NCBI RefSeq assembly: GCF_945859685.1
Contig: NC_079147.1
Span: forward strand, 129,884,788 to 129,948,787
DNA length: 64,000 bases
Origin: Eupeodes corollae
Taxonomy: Eukaryota > Arthropoda > Insecta > Diptera > Syrphidae
Direction: 5' to 3'
Part shown: positions 44,584 through 54,029 of the stretch, one piece after another
Layout: each line of letters begins with the position of its first letter
How positions within the stretch are numbered: the first letter of the stretch is position 1
Translations under genes and position numbers: made by a program
Notes under the pieces: model-generated
Seen by the model: the letters and a program-made list of their open reading frames with translations, nothing else
Told to the model about the DNA's origin: nothing
The model's database searches: none

Positions 44584-45211
44584 TATTGTCATTGTTCTTC
44601 ATTTCATGATCATTAGTACTTTTAAGATGAATATTGTTAAATTTTTTTTATATTGTTTGTTGATTACTTAGAAATATTTAGTAAAACTATGTGAAAGTAG
44701 TAAAAGATAAGTGAATAACGTTACGTTAAATGTCAAAAGTCTGTTTTGAAAACTGATATAGTATTTTCTCCCAGTATTACATATTAATAATTATTTTTAA
44801 TTGTTACTAAGTGAATATTATACTTTTAAAACACATTGGTCATTATTAAATCCTTAAAGATTTTTAATAATTTGTATTAAATTTCATTATAATACTTGCA
44901 AAATTGTGTATTTTATCAGTACTATGTTACCTCGTCAATCCCCTGGCAGTCAAACTCTGAAATTTTTAAATATCTTACAATGTACTCAAAAAAGTGACTG
45001 GCACGATTTGGAACAATATATTAATTAGATTAGCCATCAAATACACCCAAGTTTGTAGAAGTTCGATTTAATAAATATCGTAAACAAAATATCGTCAAAA
45101 GTTACCCAACTTTTGTGTAATCACCCATATGTATTGTATATTACTTATTCGTCTTTAAATGGATAACTTTCTCATGAGCATGCTTTTTGTTTTGGATTCT
45201 ATTTTTAACTT
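44584..45211. other. left flank of the DIRS element, no gene seen
   Basis: AT-rich, no conserved frame. Confidence 0.45.
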
Positions 45212-45381
45212 ACATATTATTTACCTACCGAAACACACAGCGTCGTTGTTGAAGAAGCTGATGTATACTCGCCTTTAATTATTACCAATCTTACTAATTC
45301 TGTTGTAATATCTGAAGCATAGACGGAGCTGCTGTAGATGTCAAACTCACCAGCTGCGCCATCGCGGCAATTTCCTCATAG
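45212..45381 (+). repeat. DIRS left end and inverted terminal repeat
   Basis: 45212-45233 is the left-specific extension, also found reversed in the internal complementary region. 45234-45381 is the 148-bp repeat shared with the right end. Confidence 0.9.
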
Positions 45382-45466
45382 CGTTGTGTACTCGATAACT
45401 GTACGGTTGTGATAAGATCAGTGCAGATTTTTTAAAATTATTTTCAAGTTTAAATTATCATTTATT

Positions 45467-46398
45467 ATGAGCGAAGCTAAAGATAAAATTAGTGATGACG
45501 AGCATTCGAGAAAAAGGAGCGACTCGTCGGAATCGTCACCATCTTCTTCCGAAAGTGAAGGCGTCGCTTCACCTCCTCCAAATAAAAGAAAGAAAAACAT
45601 GTCCAAACATGTTTCTTCTATGGATCAACGGGTAAATGATCTAACGGACCAGGTTTGTCAGCTTTCGCAGTATGTAAGTATGCTTTTACCACAGGACATT
45701 ATGACACCCAACCAGCCGAGTACCTCCTCCTTTTTATATAATCCAGAAAGTTCACGGAGAACTTTAGACCTGGGTGAGTTGCATACGGAATGCGATTCTA
45801 ATTTAGTTCAGCCAGCTAAACAAGAAAATCTGAAAGAGTTAGTGCAATTGCAGCACTTTGGTTTGCCTACATGGAGGAGCGTCAGGTATTCTAAAGCTAT
45901 GAAATCATTAGCTGCGACCCCGGGTTTTGTGGAACTAAAAGTGAACGATGAGTTATGTACCCTAAATAAGGGAAAAGATTACCTCGCTTCAACAGAACAA
46001 GTAATGGCCGCATTGTCAAATGCATTATTGGAACAAAAGTCATTACTCAAGTCCGGGTTGCAGTCTATTATTGATTGGGCGTCCAAGTTGCCCTTAGAGG
46101 TGTAAATCCTAGTGCTGAGAACCTTTTCGATAAACAGGAATTGTCTTCCTTAATACAATCATTGGGGGGAGTGCAGTCATGGCTTAGTGTTTCGTCTCAC
46201 GTTAGAGAAAAGAAAACTTTTACTCCAAAGCTAGTCCACATCCAGAGTAGAAGAAACGCAGTTGATAGTAGAGTGGGTTCTCGAAAGCATTACAAGTATA
46301 ATCATAAAGACCAGAAAGTAAACAACTCAAATAAGGGCCAAGGTAAAAAGTTTAATTCTTCCTTTCGTTCCAAAGAACACGACAGAGACAATAAATGA
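45467..46398 (+). pseudogene. DIRS gag-like ORF, interrupted by a frame change
   Basis: Opens at ATG 45467. The N-terminus is acidic and serine-rich (SSPSSSESEG) with a KRKK basic patch, then a predicted coiled coil around MDQRVNDLTDQVCQLSQYVS. The central region contains LVQLQHFGLPTWRS. The frame stops at 46103-46105. The following frame, open from 46075 to 46398, continues with VNPSAENLFDKQELSSLIQS and ends in a Lys/Arg/Asn-rich, nucleic-acid-binding type tail. The two pieces look like one protein split by a small indel in 46075-46105. I see no classical slippery heptamer there. DIRS gag proteins assemble the RNA particle; sequence conservation is low, so the role is inferred from position. 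Confidence 0.7.
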
Positions 46399-48280
46399 TT
46401 CAGGTTCAACTTTCAGAGGGGGTCAGTTGCAAGCTTACCAAGAAAGCTGGAAGGATTTGGGTGCAAACTCTTTTATTTTAAAAACTATTTCAGGAACAAG
46501 AATCCCGTTTTGCAAAAAACCCCATTTAACATACCCTTCAAGAGCTACTCGGATCAAGTTTGCAACAGCATTTTCAGACAAAATGGACATGCAGATTACA
46601 GAGATGAAAAAACTGAAAATCTTAGAACCCCCTTCGGAAGTTGGACCAAGTTTCCTTTCAAAAATGTTCTTAATAAGGAAGTCGGATGGAGGTCTTCGTC
46701 CGATTTTCGACTTGCGAGCCCTAAATTGTTACGTGAATGTAAAAACATTCAAACTAATTTCTCACTCAGCGATTCCAGAGTTTTTGCAACCAAGAGATTG
46801 GATGATAAAAGTGGATATTTCTCAAGCATATTTCCATGTGCCAATAGCAGAGAGCCTTCGACGTTTCTTAAGATTAATGTACAAGGAAGAGCTCCTTCAA
46901 CTTACTTGTCTGCCGTTTGGCCTTGCTTCGGCTCCAAGAGTGTTTTCAGCACTAACTTGCTGGATCGCGGAGATCCTACGCAAAAGAGGTATGCGAGTGT
47001 TAGTTTATTTGGACGACTTCCTTTTAGTAAATCAGGACCCCTCCATACTAGAAACACAGGTTGCGGAAACCGTTCGAATTCTAGAGGAACTTGGCTGGGA
47101 GATAAATTTCAAAAAATCAGTCCTTATTCCAAGTCAAGAATTGGAGTACCTTGGAATTACTTGGAACACTTTCAAAAACATTATGTTCCTACCAGCAAAA
47201 AAGGTGGAGAAGATTCGATCTTCCCTTCAGGTAATGTCAAATTTAAAGTTTTGCAATCTGCATCGGTTGCAGCAGATACTGGGCCAATTAAATTTCGCCA
47301 GTTTTGTAGTGCCCAGAGGTCGACTCCATTCTCGTTACCTTCAGATTTTTTCAAGGCAGTACGACAAACGTCCGAGACAAAAACTCATCATCCCTCGGAG
47401 GGCTCTGAAAGAGATAGATTGGTGGCTCCAAGCGTTAACGAAGGACGAGTTAATACACAAAAAAGAAGTGACACATTTTCTGGCAACGGATGCTTCAGAT
47501 ACAGGATGGGGTGCTCATCTGAACGAAACAGTCTTATCAGGTCAGTGGTCGAAAGATCAGAAAAAATGGCATTGCAATTTAAAGGAAATGTACGCAGTTT
47601 TCATGGCAATAGACAAGAGGGCATCAGTTCTGAAAGACGCACATATTCTTCTGCAGTCAGACAATCGAACTTTGATTGCTTACATACGGAAAGAAGGAGG
47701 CACAAGATCAGTGAACCTTTTAAGTTTAACATACCAACTCCTTCAGCTTGTCGATCGGCTCAATATAACAATATCCGCATTTTATCTTCCGGGAAGATAC
47801 AACGGAATAGCCGACAGATTGTCAAGAGGTCGCCCGACGCCGGAATGGCATCTTCTACCCCAAGCAACTGCGGAAGTTTTCAAAAAATGGGGAATTCCAG
47901 AGATAGATCTCTTTGCTTCAAAAGAAGCAAAAGTTCTCGACAACTATGTATCAATAGACTGCAAAGATCAGGCCGCAGCTTACATAAATGCTTTCAGCCG
48001 GAGTTGGGATTATTGCCTAGGTTGGATTTTCCCACCGCCCAACTTAATGCCGAGGGTTCTAGCACACTTGAACCGATCTCACGGGAAGTACCTAATTGTG
48101 TCACCAGAATGGGACCAGACCTTCTGGATGTCCGACCTCAGAGCTCGAGCGCTGGAGCCCCCCTTTGTAATTCAAAACCTGCGGAAGGTGTTAATAGATG
48201 TAACAACTGGCCAGCCTCCCTCGCAGGTAGACAATTTAACCCTGAAAGTATGGATAGTTGGGGCTGGGGAGGCCAGCTAG
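46322..48280 (+). CDS. DIRS pol: reverse transcriptase, RNase H, methyltransferase-like domain
   Basis: Open without ATG from about 46322; recognisable homology starts at GGQLQAYQESWKDLG (46418 on), so expression probably depends on gag by frameshift or re-initiation. Counting from the Leu codon at 46427: RT about 70-255 with VDISQAYFHVP (129-139), LPFGLASAPRVFS (162-174) and catalytic YLDD (194-197). RNase H is about 348-470 with ATDASDTGWG (first Asp), LKEMYA (Glu), QSDN (Asp) and NGIADRLSR. A C-terminal region (488-575) with IDLFAS and WIFPPPNL corresponds to the N6-adenine-methyltransferase-like domain known in DIRS elements; here FPPP stands where active enzymes have a DPPY-type motif. 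No internal stop. All RT and RNase H catalytic residues are present. Confidence 0.93.
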   Translation, partial: TTQIRAKVKSLILPFVPKNTTETINDSGSTFRGGQLQAYQESWKDLGANSFILKTISGTRIPFCKKPHLTYPSRATRIKFATAFSDKMDMQITEMKKLKILEPPSEVGPSFLSKMFLIRKSDGGLRPIFDLRALNCYVNVKTFKLISHSAIPEFLQPRDWMIKVDISQAYFHVPIAESLRRFLRLMYKEELLQLTCLPFGLASAPRVFSALTCWIAEILRKRGMRVLVYLDDFLLVNQDPSILETQVAETVRILEELGWEINFKKSVLIPSQELEYLGITWNTFKNIMFLPAKKVEKIRSSLQVMSNLKFCNLHRLQQILGQLNFASFVVPRGRLHSRYLQIFSRQYDKRPRQKLIIPRRALKEIDWWLQALTKDELIHKKEVTHFLATDASDTGWGAHLNETVLSGQWSKDQKKWHCNLKEMYAVFMAIDKRASVLKDAHILLQSDNRTLIAYIRKEGGTRSVNLLSLTYQLLQLVDRLNITISAFYLPGRYNGIADRLSRGRPTPEWHLLPQATAEVFKKWGIPEIDLFASKEAKVLDNYVSIDCKDQAAAYINAFSRSWDYCLGWIFPPPNLMPRVLAHLNRSHGKYLIVSPEWDQTFWMSDLRARALEPPFVIQNLRKVLIDVTTGQPPSQVDNLTLKVWIVGAGEAS

Positions 48281-49236
48281 TAGATTGGACTTCCGAAGAA
48301 AAGAATTTATTGAGTAAAGGATGGAGAGATTCTACACTTAAAACCTATTCTCCTGCTATCAAGAGATGGCTTCTTTGGTGCGAAAAGGTTGGGATCAATC
48401 CTAGATCCCCTAAGGGTTCTAGCTTAGCGAGATATTTGGCCAATCTTTACCTAAAGGATAAATTTGCTTCCAGTACTATCCTTGTGCACAAGTCTGCGAT
48501 TGCAACCTTTTGTGATCCAGCGTTAGTTGATAGTCTAACAAAAGACTTTTTTGTACGGCGTATTTTAAGAGCTATCTGTTCTTCTCAACCACCTTCCGAG
48601 AAACCACCCATTTGGGATCCAAGGTGCGTGTTTAATTGGTTAGCAGAGAATGAGTTTAAAAATGAAAACTTATTTGAGGCCTCGAGGCGAACAGCTTCCA
48701 TTCTACTCTTAGCGTCAGGTAGAAGAGTTCATGACCTCACACTTTTGAAAATATCATGCGATAACTACATAGAGAATGATGGCAATATAATTTTGCATCC
48801 CTCATTCGGATCCAAGACTGATTCAGCCAGACACAGGCAGTCTAGTTGGCAGTTAATTTGCCATGAAAATAAGAATGTCTGTCCTGTTTTTTGGATAAAA
48901 CAGTTGATTAGACTCTCTCAAGCTAGGAGGGCTCTCCAGAGCAACTTAGATAGCTTGTTCATAACCATTCATGGACCGGTAAAGCCGGCATCAAGAACAG
49001 TAATTGGAAGCTGGATTCGCACTGTCTTAAAAGATGCGGGCGTTGGTGCTCCTCCAGGAAGTTTCAGAGCAGCGGTTGCTTCATTGGGTTGGCTAGAGAA
49101 CCAACCATTAGATGAAATTTTATCAAGAGGAAACTGGAGTACTGAGAATACGTTCCGAAAGCATTACTGCAGAGAGATAAGTTCAAATACTAACCTAAGT
49201 TCAACTTTTCTTTTTAAAAACTTTAAGCCAATATAA
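48250..49236 (+). CDS. DIRS tyrosine recombinase
   Basis: From ATG 48250 this frame encodes 328 residues, about the usual size for DIRS recombinases, and overlaps the pol end by 31 nt. It starts MDSWGWGGQLVDWTSEEKNL. A core-binding-like helical region includes STLKTYSPAIKRWLLWC and SSLARYLANLY. The catalytic domain carries ASGRRVHDLTLLK (first Arg), PGSFRAAVASLGW (second Arg), GNWSTENTF and RKHYCRE (nucleophilic Tyr). The enzyme is thought to insert the circular DNA copy by site-specific recombination at a short shared core. The same frame stays open far upstream to 46510, across the RT region, but that part shows no protein homology. No inactivating change seen. Confidence 0.93.
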   Translation: MDSWGWGGQLVDWTSEEKNLLSKGWRDSTLKTYSPAIKRWLLWCEKVGINPRSPKGSSLARYLANLYLKDKFASSTILVHKSAIATFCDPALVDSLTKDFFVRRILRAICSSQPPSEKPPIWDPRCVFNWLAENEFKNENLFEASRRTASILLLASGRRVHDLTLLKISCDNYIENDGNIILHPSFGSKTDSARHRQSSWQLICHENKNVCPVFWIKQLIRLSQARRALQSNLDSLFITIHGPVKPASRTVIGSWIRTVLKDAGVGAPPGSFRAAVASLGWLENQPLDEILSRGNWSTENTFRKHYCREISSNTNLSSTFLFKNFKPI

Positions 49237-49340
49237 TTATAAAATTTTAAGTTATGTTATATGATAGTCACGGAGACTTTTATGTTATTAAAAATGAATT
49301 TCTTTATTTGTAATTAGTTGAATTATTTATAAAAATAAAA

Positions 49341-49354
49341 AAAAAAAAAAAAAA
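49341..49354 (+). repeat. A run in the DIRS 3' non-coding region
   Basis: An A run about 105 nt after the recombinase stop, before the internal complementary region. Confidence 0.6.
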
Positions 49355-49400
49355 CATTCATCATAGCGTTGTGGGCAAACACCAGCAGATAACAGACAGG

Positions 49401-49498
49401 TCTTCAACAACGACGCTGTGTGTTTCGGTAGGTAAATAATATGTCGGTTTTACACTAAAATAAAACCGATATTATTTGCCGCAAAACACACAGCGTCG
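49401..49498 (+). other. DIRS internal complementary region
   Basis: 49401-49444 is the exact reverse complement of 45212-45255. 49439-49498 is the reverse complement of 49661-49720 with one mismatch. In DIRS replication this region is thought to align the two ends of the linear cDNA so they can be joined into a circle. Inside it CGGTTTTA...TAAAACCG forms a small hairpin. Confidence 0.92.
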
Positions 49499-49524
49499 GA
49501 GCAAGTTCCTTGCTGGTGAAGACA

Positions 49525-49720
49525 CTATGAGGAAATTGCCGCGATGGCGCAGCTGGTGAGTTTGACATCTACAGCAGCTCCGTCTATGCTTCAGATATTA
49601 CAACAGAATTAGTAAGATTGGTAATAATTAAAGGCGAGTATACATCAGCTTCTTCAACAACGACGCTGTGTGGTTTGCGGCAAATAATATCGGTTTTATT
49701 TTAGTGTAAAACCGACATAT
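49525..49720 (+). repeat. DIRS right inverted terminal repeat and extension
   Basis: 49525-49672 is the 148-bp partner of the left repeat. 49673-49720 is the right-specific extension, containing the hairpin CGGTTTTA-TTTTAGTG-TAAAACCG and ending ACATAT. Confidence 0.9.
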
Positions 49721-50449
49721 TCTCGACATCACTACCGACAATCTACGCTCTTCACCACACCTGAAATCTGAAGCCGTCAGCTTATACTTACCGACAATTC
49801 TCGGTTCGTGCAAAACCTTTCAGTACACTAAAAACGAACTTTTTTCAAATTGCTCTTTATATTTAAAACATAATTTCGTTTTAATATTAAAAACAAACAA
49901 AAATCAATTATAATTAATATAAAATAAAAGATAATAAAAAACCTTGTGATTTCGTCAGTTGCATTCTTTATGCAATTAAGCCCAACAAATAACACGCCAT
50001 GGCTTGTGCAGTTAATCTTTCCGTCCTCTTTGTATCGGAATTAGCAAACAATTTTGTGGATATATCAAAGAATATCTCAATCACCTTGTTTATCCTTTGA
50101 CGAATATTAAAATATATTTTGATGTTGGTGACCTTTTTGTTGCTATATTGTTGTTATTAAATGGGCTTCAGGTCAAATGAAACAAATATTTTCTTTTTGT
50201 CACTACGTTTCGTCCATGTATATGGACATAATCAGGTGAACAAATGGTTTCTATATTGGCATTGATAAATAATGTTAAGAAATGTTTACAAAAATATTAA
50301 CAATACATTAATTACTTACAACAATATTATTGTCACATTTATAGTCAATAATGATTTCTTATGTGTCTACACACTACAAAGTTTAACTGACACGTAACAT
50401 GCCCATCAAATAAACAGAAAAAACAGAAAAATTATACTATATATTTGTC
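49721..50449. other. right flank of the DIRS element; possible Penelope-type tail
   Basis: No gene. Around 50200-50240 CACTACGTTTCGTCCATGTA and then TATGGACATAATCAGGTGAA form a short inverted repeat next to a CGTTTCGTC phrase, of the type found in the non-coding ends of Penelope-like elements. This is a weak resemblance only. Confidence 0.35.
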
Positions 50450-50985
50450 ACCTACCAAATTTTTCGAAAAAAAAAATGATTTTATCTCTAAAACAATTTT
50501 GTGGAACGAAAAATAACGTTTTTAACATCTGGTAAAGTTTTTAGAAAAATCAAATTGACAGTTTTTTTTGTATAAAAATTAAAAACCTAAAAAAGTTGGT
50601 AAACATTGATTTTCGACCAATACTTAAAAATATTGGCATCAAACTTATTTTATTTCACAAAAAATGTTGTTTTCGACATTCAATAATTCAAAAAAAATCC
50701 AGCAGTCAGTTTTTGTCATAAAAAATGAAAATTTTCAAAAAAAAGTACGCAAATGCTACTAAAATTGGTTAACGACTAAAAATCTCGTTAACAAAAATAG
50801 ATTTTGATATCAAGCTATGTTATCATATGCAAAATATTGTTAGGTTTTTTTTTTTATTTTTTTTTAGAATAATTTAACTTATAACTTTTTTAACAAAACA
50901 CGAAAACCTACAAACTTTTAAGCAAGACATATCGACAGACGGGATTGGAAGTTACCTGTGTGGGTCGCATCCCAACCTCTTTTTA
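50450..50985 (+). repeat. 3' part of the 1.8-3.3 kb repeat family, second copy
   Basis: Contains GACAGTTTTTTTTGTATAAA, TTGGTAAACATTGATTTTCG, CAGTCAGTTTTTGTCATAAA and the terminal block AAGCAAGACATATCGACAGA, CGGGATTGGAAGTTACCTGT and GTGGGTCGCATCCCAAC. These match 2500-3345 in order but with fewer tandem units. Confidence 0.75.
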
Positions 50986-51204
50986 TGTTAAATAATAATT
51001 TTACGTAGATATTTTTAAATCTCTTATATTAATTAAATAAAAAACACTTTAATGCTTGAAATATAACAATTATAGATAATATAGCACCAAAACGGTCGAT
51101 TGAGTTTTTTTCACTTCGCCCAAAAAAAACTTGGCGCGTTTTGCTAAAGTATTAATATTATAGTTTTTAATATTTAATAACAATTTCTGTATCTTATCAC
51201 AATT

Positions 51205-52115
51205 TTGTTTTACTTACTGTAATAAGTGGAATATCCTTCATTATCCAAAACTATTTTGAGTCGTCGCTGCATTGACTCTATTAACTTTAGGCATGTTTGC
51301 TGGTGTATGGCATAGCATTCTCTTTGAAGCGCTTCCCACAATTGGTTTCCATTAGTGTAATATTGACCCTCTAATTCACGCTTGAGATCATTCCACAAGT
51401 TTTTAATGGGATTGAATTGGCCATGGGACAATGCGTACTTTTTTCTCTCGAAACCAATCTTTCAGTATTTCGGACCGTTGTCTTGCTGGAAGAGACATCG
51501 CAGCTGCACGCTTTCCATAGAAAACGGTAGCATGACATCTTCCAAAATATCCCTACATCCACATTTTGTTAAGATGACACTTTTATATTCCATTATTATT
51601 ATTTTATAGTTTTCTGTGTATAGCGGGGGTGATAGTCCCTATCTTTTGCACCATACATTGCGCCCGGAATACAAACATATTTACTTTTGTTTCAATACTC
51701 CACAGGATATTTCAACATTTTTATATGCCCTCTGGTCCGTTCCAATTAGCATGGCTCAAGGCAAATTCTTTTGTGGACCTTATATTGTAAGCCTTCCTGG
51801 GAGATTTGAGTTCTGAAGCTTTCTTCGGACCGAGCGTGCACTGACCGAATTATCAATTTGTACACCTATATTCCTTGACGAAATAAAAGGATTATATTTA
51901 GCTAAAAGTAGTATGCGGCGGTCAGTGGTAGCTGATGTTTTTTCGGCCGGCCTCTTCGCGTACTCTTCTGGGCTTGAGAGATTTTTTTAAAATTATTTTG
52001 AGATCTGCCTTGGGCCTCCGTAATAAATCTCTAAGTCTACGAACTAATTTCCTTTCTCCTGGCGAGCAGTGGACACATATTTGTATGGCCAACTCCTAGA
52101 ACACACAAAATCTTA
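51205..52115 (-). pseudogene. third Tc1-like transposase, decayed
   Basis: Minus-strand blocks: an N-terminal helix-turn-helix part CSPGERKLVRRLRDLLRRPK (near 52070), a middle with SPRKAYNIRSTKEFALSHAN, and CRDILEDVMLPF and CLFQQDNGPKYS (second Asp region, near 51480). The end reads QFNPIKNLWNDLKREL (51371-51425) in place of the usual SPDLNPIENLW..LK, followed by IESMQRRLKIVLDNEGYSTYY. The Glu of the triad is replaced by Lys in NPIKN, and several frame changes occur. Clear inverted ends were not found. Inactive. Confidence 0.75.
51432..51600 (-). other. frame-shifted segment inside the third Tc1-like transposase
   Basis: The run from the QQDNGPKYS block to the NPIKNLW block changes frame here; the alternative frame at 51371-51562 is a mixture of the two. 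Confidence 0.5.
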
Positions 52116-52779
52116 TTGCAACACAAATAATTGAGCTGCTTAGCATTACATTACTAAAATGCAAAAAGCTTGGCATTCTCATAGAGAGAATAACCGTTCG
52201 GTCTTAAAGAATGGTTTTAATGCATTCAAAACAACCGCTGATCAGCAACAACTCAACATTGGATATCAAAAATGTTCTCACACCTACCTTTTTTGACCAG
52301 CTGTGTATATTAAGATAAGATTATATATCATATTAAAATTTGTTTTTGTTTTGTTTGTATCCTTTTTTATTTTGTACTCATTTTAATTTTGTATGCATTA
52401 TTATTGTTATTAATTTAACGCTTAAAATATGCCAAATTTATAAATAAATTGAAGTTCAAAACTTAGTCCACAACTTATAAATGAGAGGAAAATTATAGAA
52501 ATAGGAGCTAAAATAGCAAAATCTTTTAGTGGTACGGCAATAAATAAATATAAAACTAAAATAAATGAATTGAAAAATTTGAGTTAGATTATCCGAAAGT
52601 ATCACATTATTTACATACATTTCATGAATATTTCTACACTTTACTAGGACATACTGAGTGAACACAAACTAAGTGTAGATTCCAAGAAAAGAGAACGGAA
52701 AAGAAAGAAAAGAAAATAAAAGAAAAGAGGAATATATAAAGTTAAAACAGAGTTTGGACCAATAGTAAGGACATATAGG
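52116..52779. other. no gene seen
   Basis: AT-rich; an A/G-rich AAAAGAAAAG run near 52680-52730. Open frames have no motif. Confidence 0.4.
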
Positions 52780-52862
52780 GTTTTTAAATTGGCGGCCATT
52801 TATGTTTTGGTGACATCTGTCAAATCTTTTATTTATTATTCAGTTGTTTATGCCAAATAATC

Positions 52863-53235
52863 ATGGCAAGTAACATGATTGCACAGCACGTTCAAATGAT
52901 AAAACTTTATTATCAAAATGAGTGTTCTTTAGCACAAACGTTGCGCGCATTGCGAACATTTTACGGTAGACGTGGTGGCCCTTCACAGTCAACTTTTTAA
53001 CGTTTGGTGGCCAAGTTCGAGGCCACCGGTTCAGTAAGCAATCAGCCAACACCCGTACGTTAAGGGAACGCAAGATCGGCTGAGAACATCGCAGCGGTCG
53101 GTGAAAGTGTCCAGCAGAACCCGAGGCGGTCTATTCCTCACGGTCACAAGAACTCGGCCTCTGGCAGATTTCATCGTGTCGAAGAACCAACTGAACCAGG
53201 AGCTCAAAGTTCATGACCATAGACGACGGCGCACA
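52863..53235 (+). pseudogene. DUF4817-type (mariner-like) transposase N-terminus
   Basis: From ATG 52863: MASNMIAQHVQMIKLYYQNE, CSLAQTLRALRTFYGRRGGP, a stop codon in place of Gln, RLVAKFEATGSVSNQPTPVR, another stop, and NARSAENIAAVGESVQQNPR. This is the helix-turn-helix DNA-binding region of a transposase family widespread in arthropods (DUF4817 domain, mariner/IS630-related). It then becomes frameshifted (LNQELKVHDHRRRRTVARFD in the next frame), and the DDE catalytic domain is absent. A TTGGCGGCCATT...TGACATCTGTCAAATCTTTT stretch at 52790-52830 may be its 5' terminal region. Confidence 0.8.
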
Positions 53236-53966
53236 GTGGCCCGTTTTGACTTTTTTGGTTGCAAGAATCATATCTCCCAAACGAATAAAGATATTGCTTC
53301 ATTTTTTATCTTAAAGGAAATTTTTAAGGTAATACAAATTGTGGCTTTCAAATCTTCTTGCTGTGTTTCCGTCATAAGTGTTTCCAAACCATTGCTTAGG
53401 TTTATTCACAGTTAGTCAAAGCTCATCGCAAAAACTCCTTTGGATCTCTTGTTTTCTTTTTGTCCGCCTCCTTAGTCCCAATCCAATTGGATTCATCAGC
53501 ACCTTCTCTTGCTGAACAAGCTTCAAAATAAATTCCATGCACATGATTCTAGCATGCAGTGGAGAGATTCCATATTCGTAATTATGATTGTCCTCAATTG
53601 ATTCATCTTAATTGAAGTTCTTTTGTGCCCTTTTGTATATCGGACATGACCGCGTAGACTTCGTTTCCGTTAATACGTTTAATACTTTGCCGTCTATCAT
53701 AGTTAAAAAGAACTCGTGATTCACAGTTATAGTTGTTTCTTCATTAGGTTTATATATTGTTGGTTGAATATCTGCTATTTGTCTTCTTCTTGATTATTGA
53801 CTGTGGTATTTATGATGTCACTAGTCTCTTTAACATATTGGAGCATAATGAACAAATGCATTATTACAAATTTTATTACAGGATTAAAAAAATTATTTTT
53901 AAAACTCTTGAAAATCTTAGGTAATAAAAATAAAACAAAAATGATTAACCTTTTTTAAATACATTG
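53236..53966. other. no gene seen
   Basis: Decayed sequence of moderate GC, then AT-rich. No recognisable frame. Confidence 0.4.
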
Positions 53967-54029
53967 CATTCTACTCAGTAGTACCCGTGGCATGATGGTT
54001 AGTGAGTTGGACTCCGAGCAAATGGGACC

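Larger units (their letters stand above)
45212..49720 (+). mobile_element. structurally complete DIRS-type tyrosine-recombinase retrotransposon
   Basis: Length 4509 bp. Left and right inverted terminal repeats, 45234-45381 and 49525-49672, look identical in reverse complement over 148 bp. An internal complementary region (49401-49498) reads, in its first half, the reverse complement of the left end (45212-45255) and, in its second half, that of the right end (49661-49720, one mismatch). The halves share ATATGT, and both element ends carry ACATAT (45212-45217 and 49715-49720). This is the DIRS plan: no target duplication, circular intermediate, recombinase instead of DDE integrase. It encodes gag, RT-RNase H-methyltransferase-like and tyrosine recombinase proteins. 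Only gag is visibly interrupted. It lies in sense orientation downstream of Npl4 exon 7. Confidence 0.95.

Noticed and set aside
46510..48249. Upstream part of the 908-codon frame as a separate protein
   Set aside because: No homology or domain character; it overlaps the real RT frame. Kept only as a finding about openness.
51616..51816. 66-codon plus-strand frame
   Set aside because: Antisense of the decayed Tc1-like transposase middle region.
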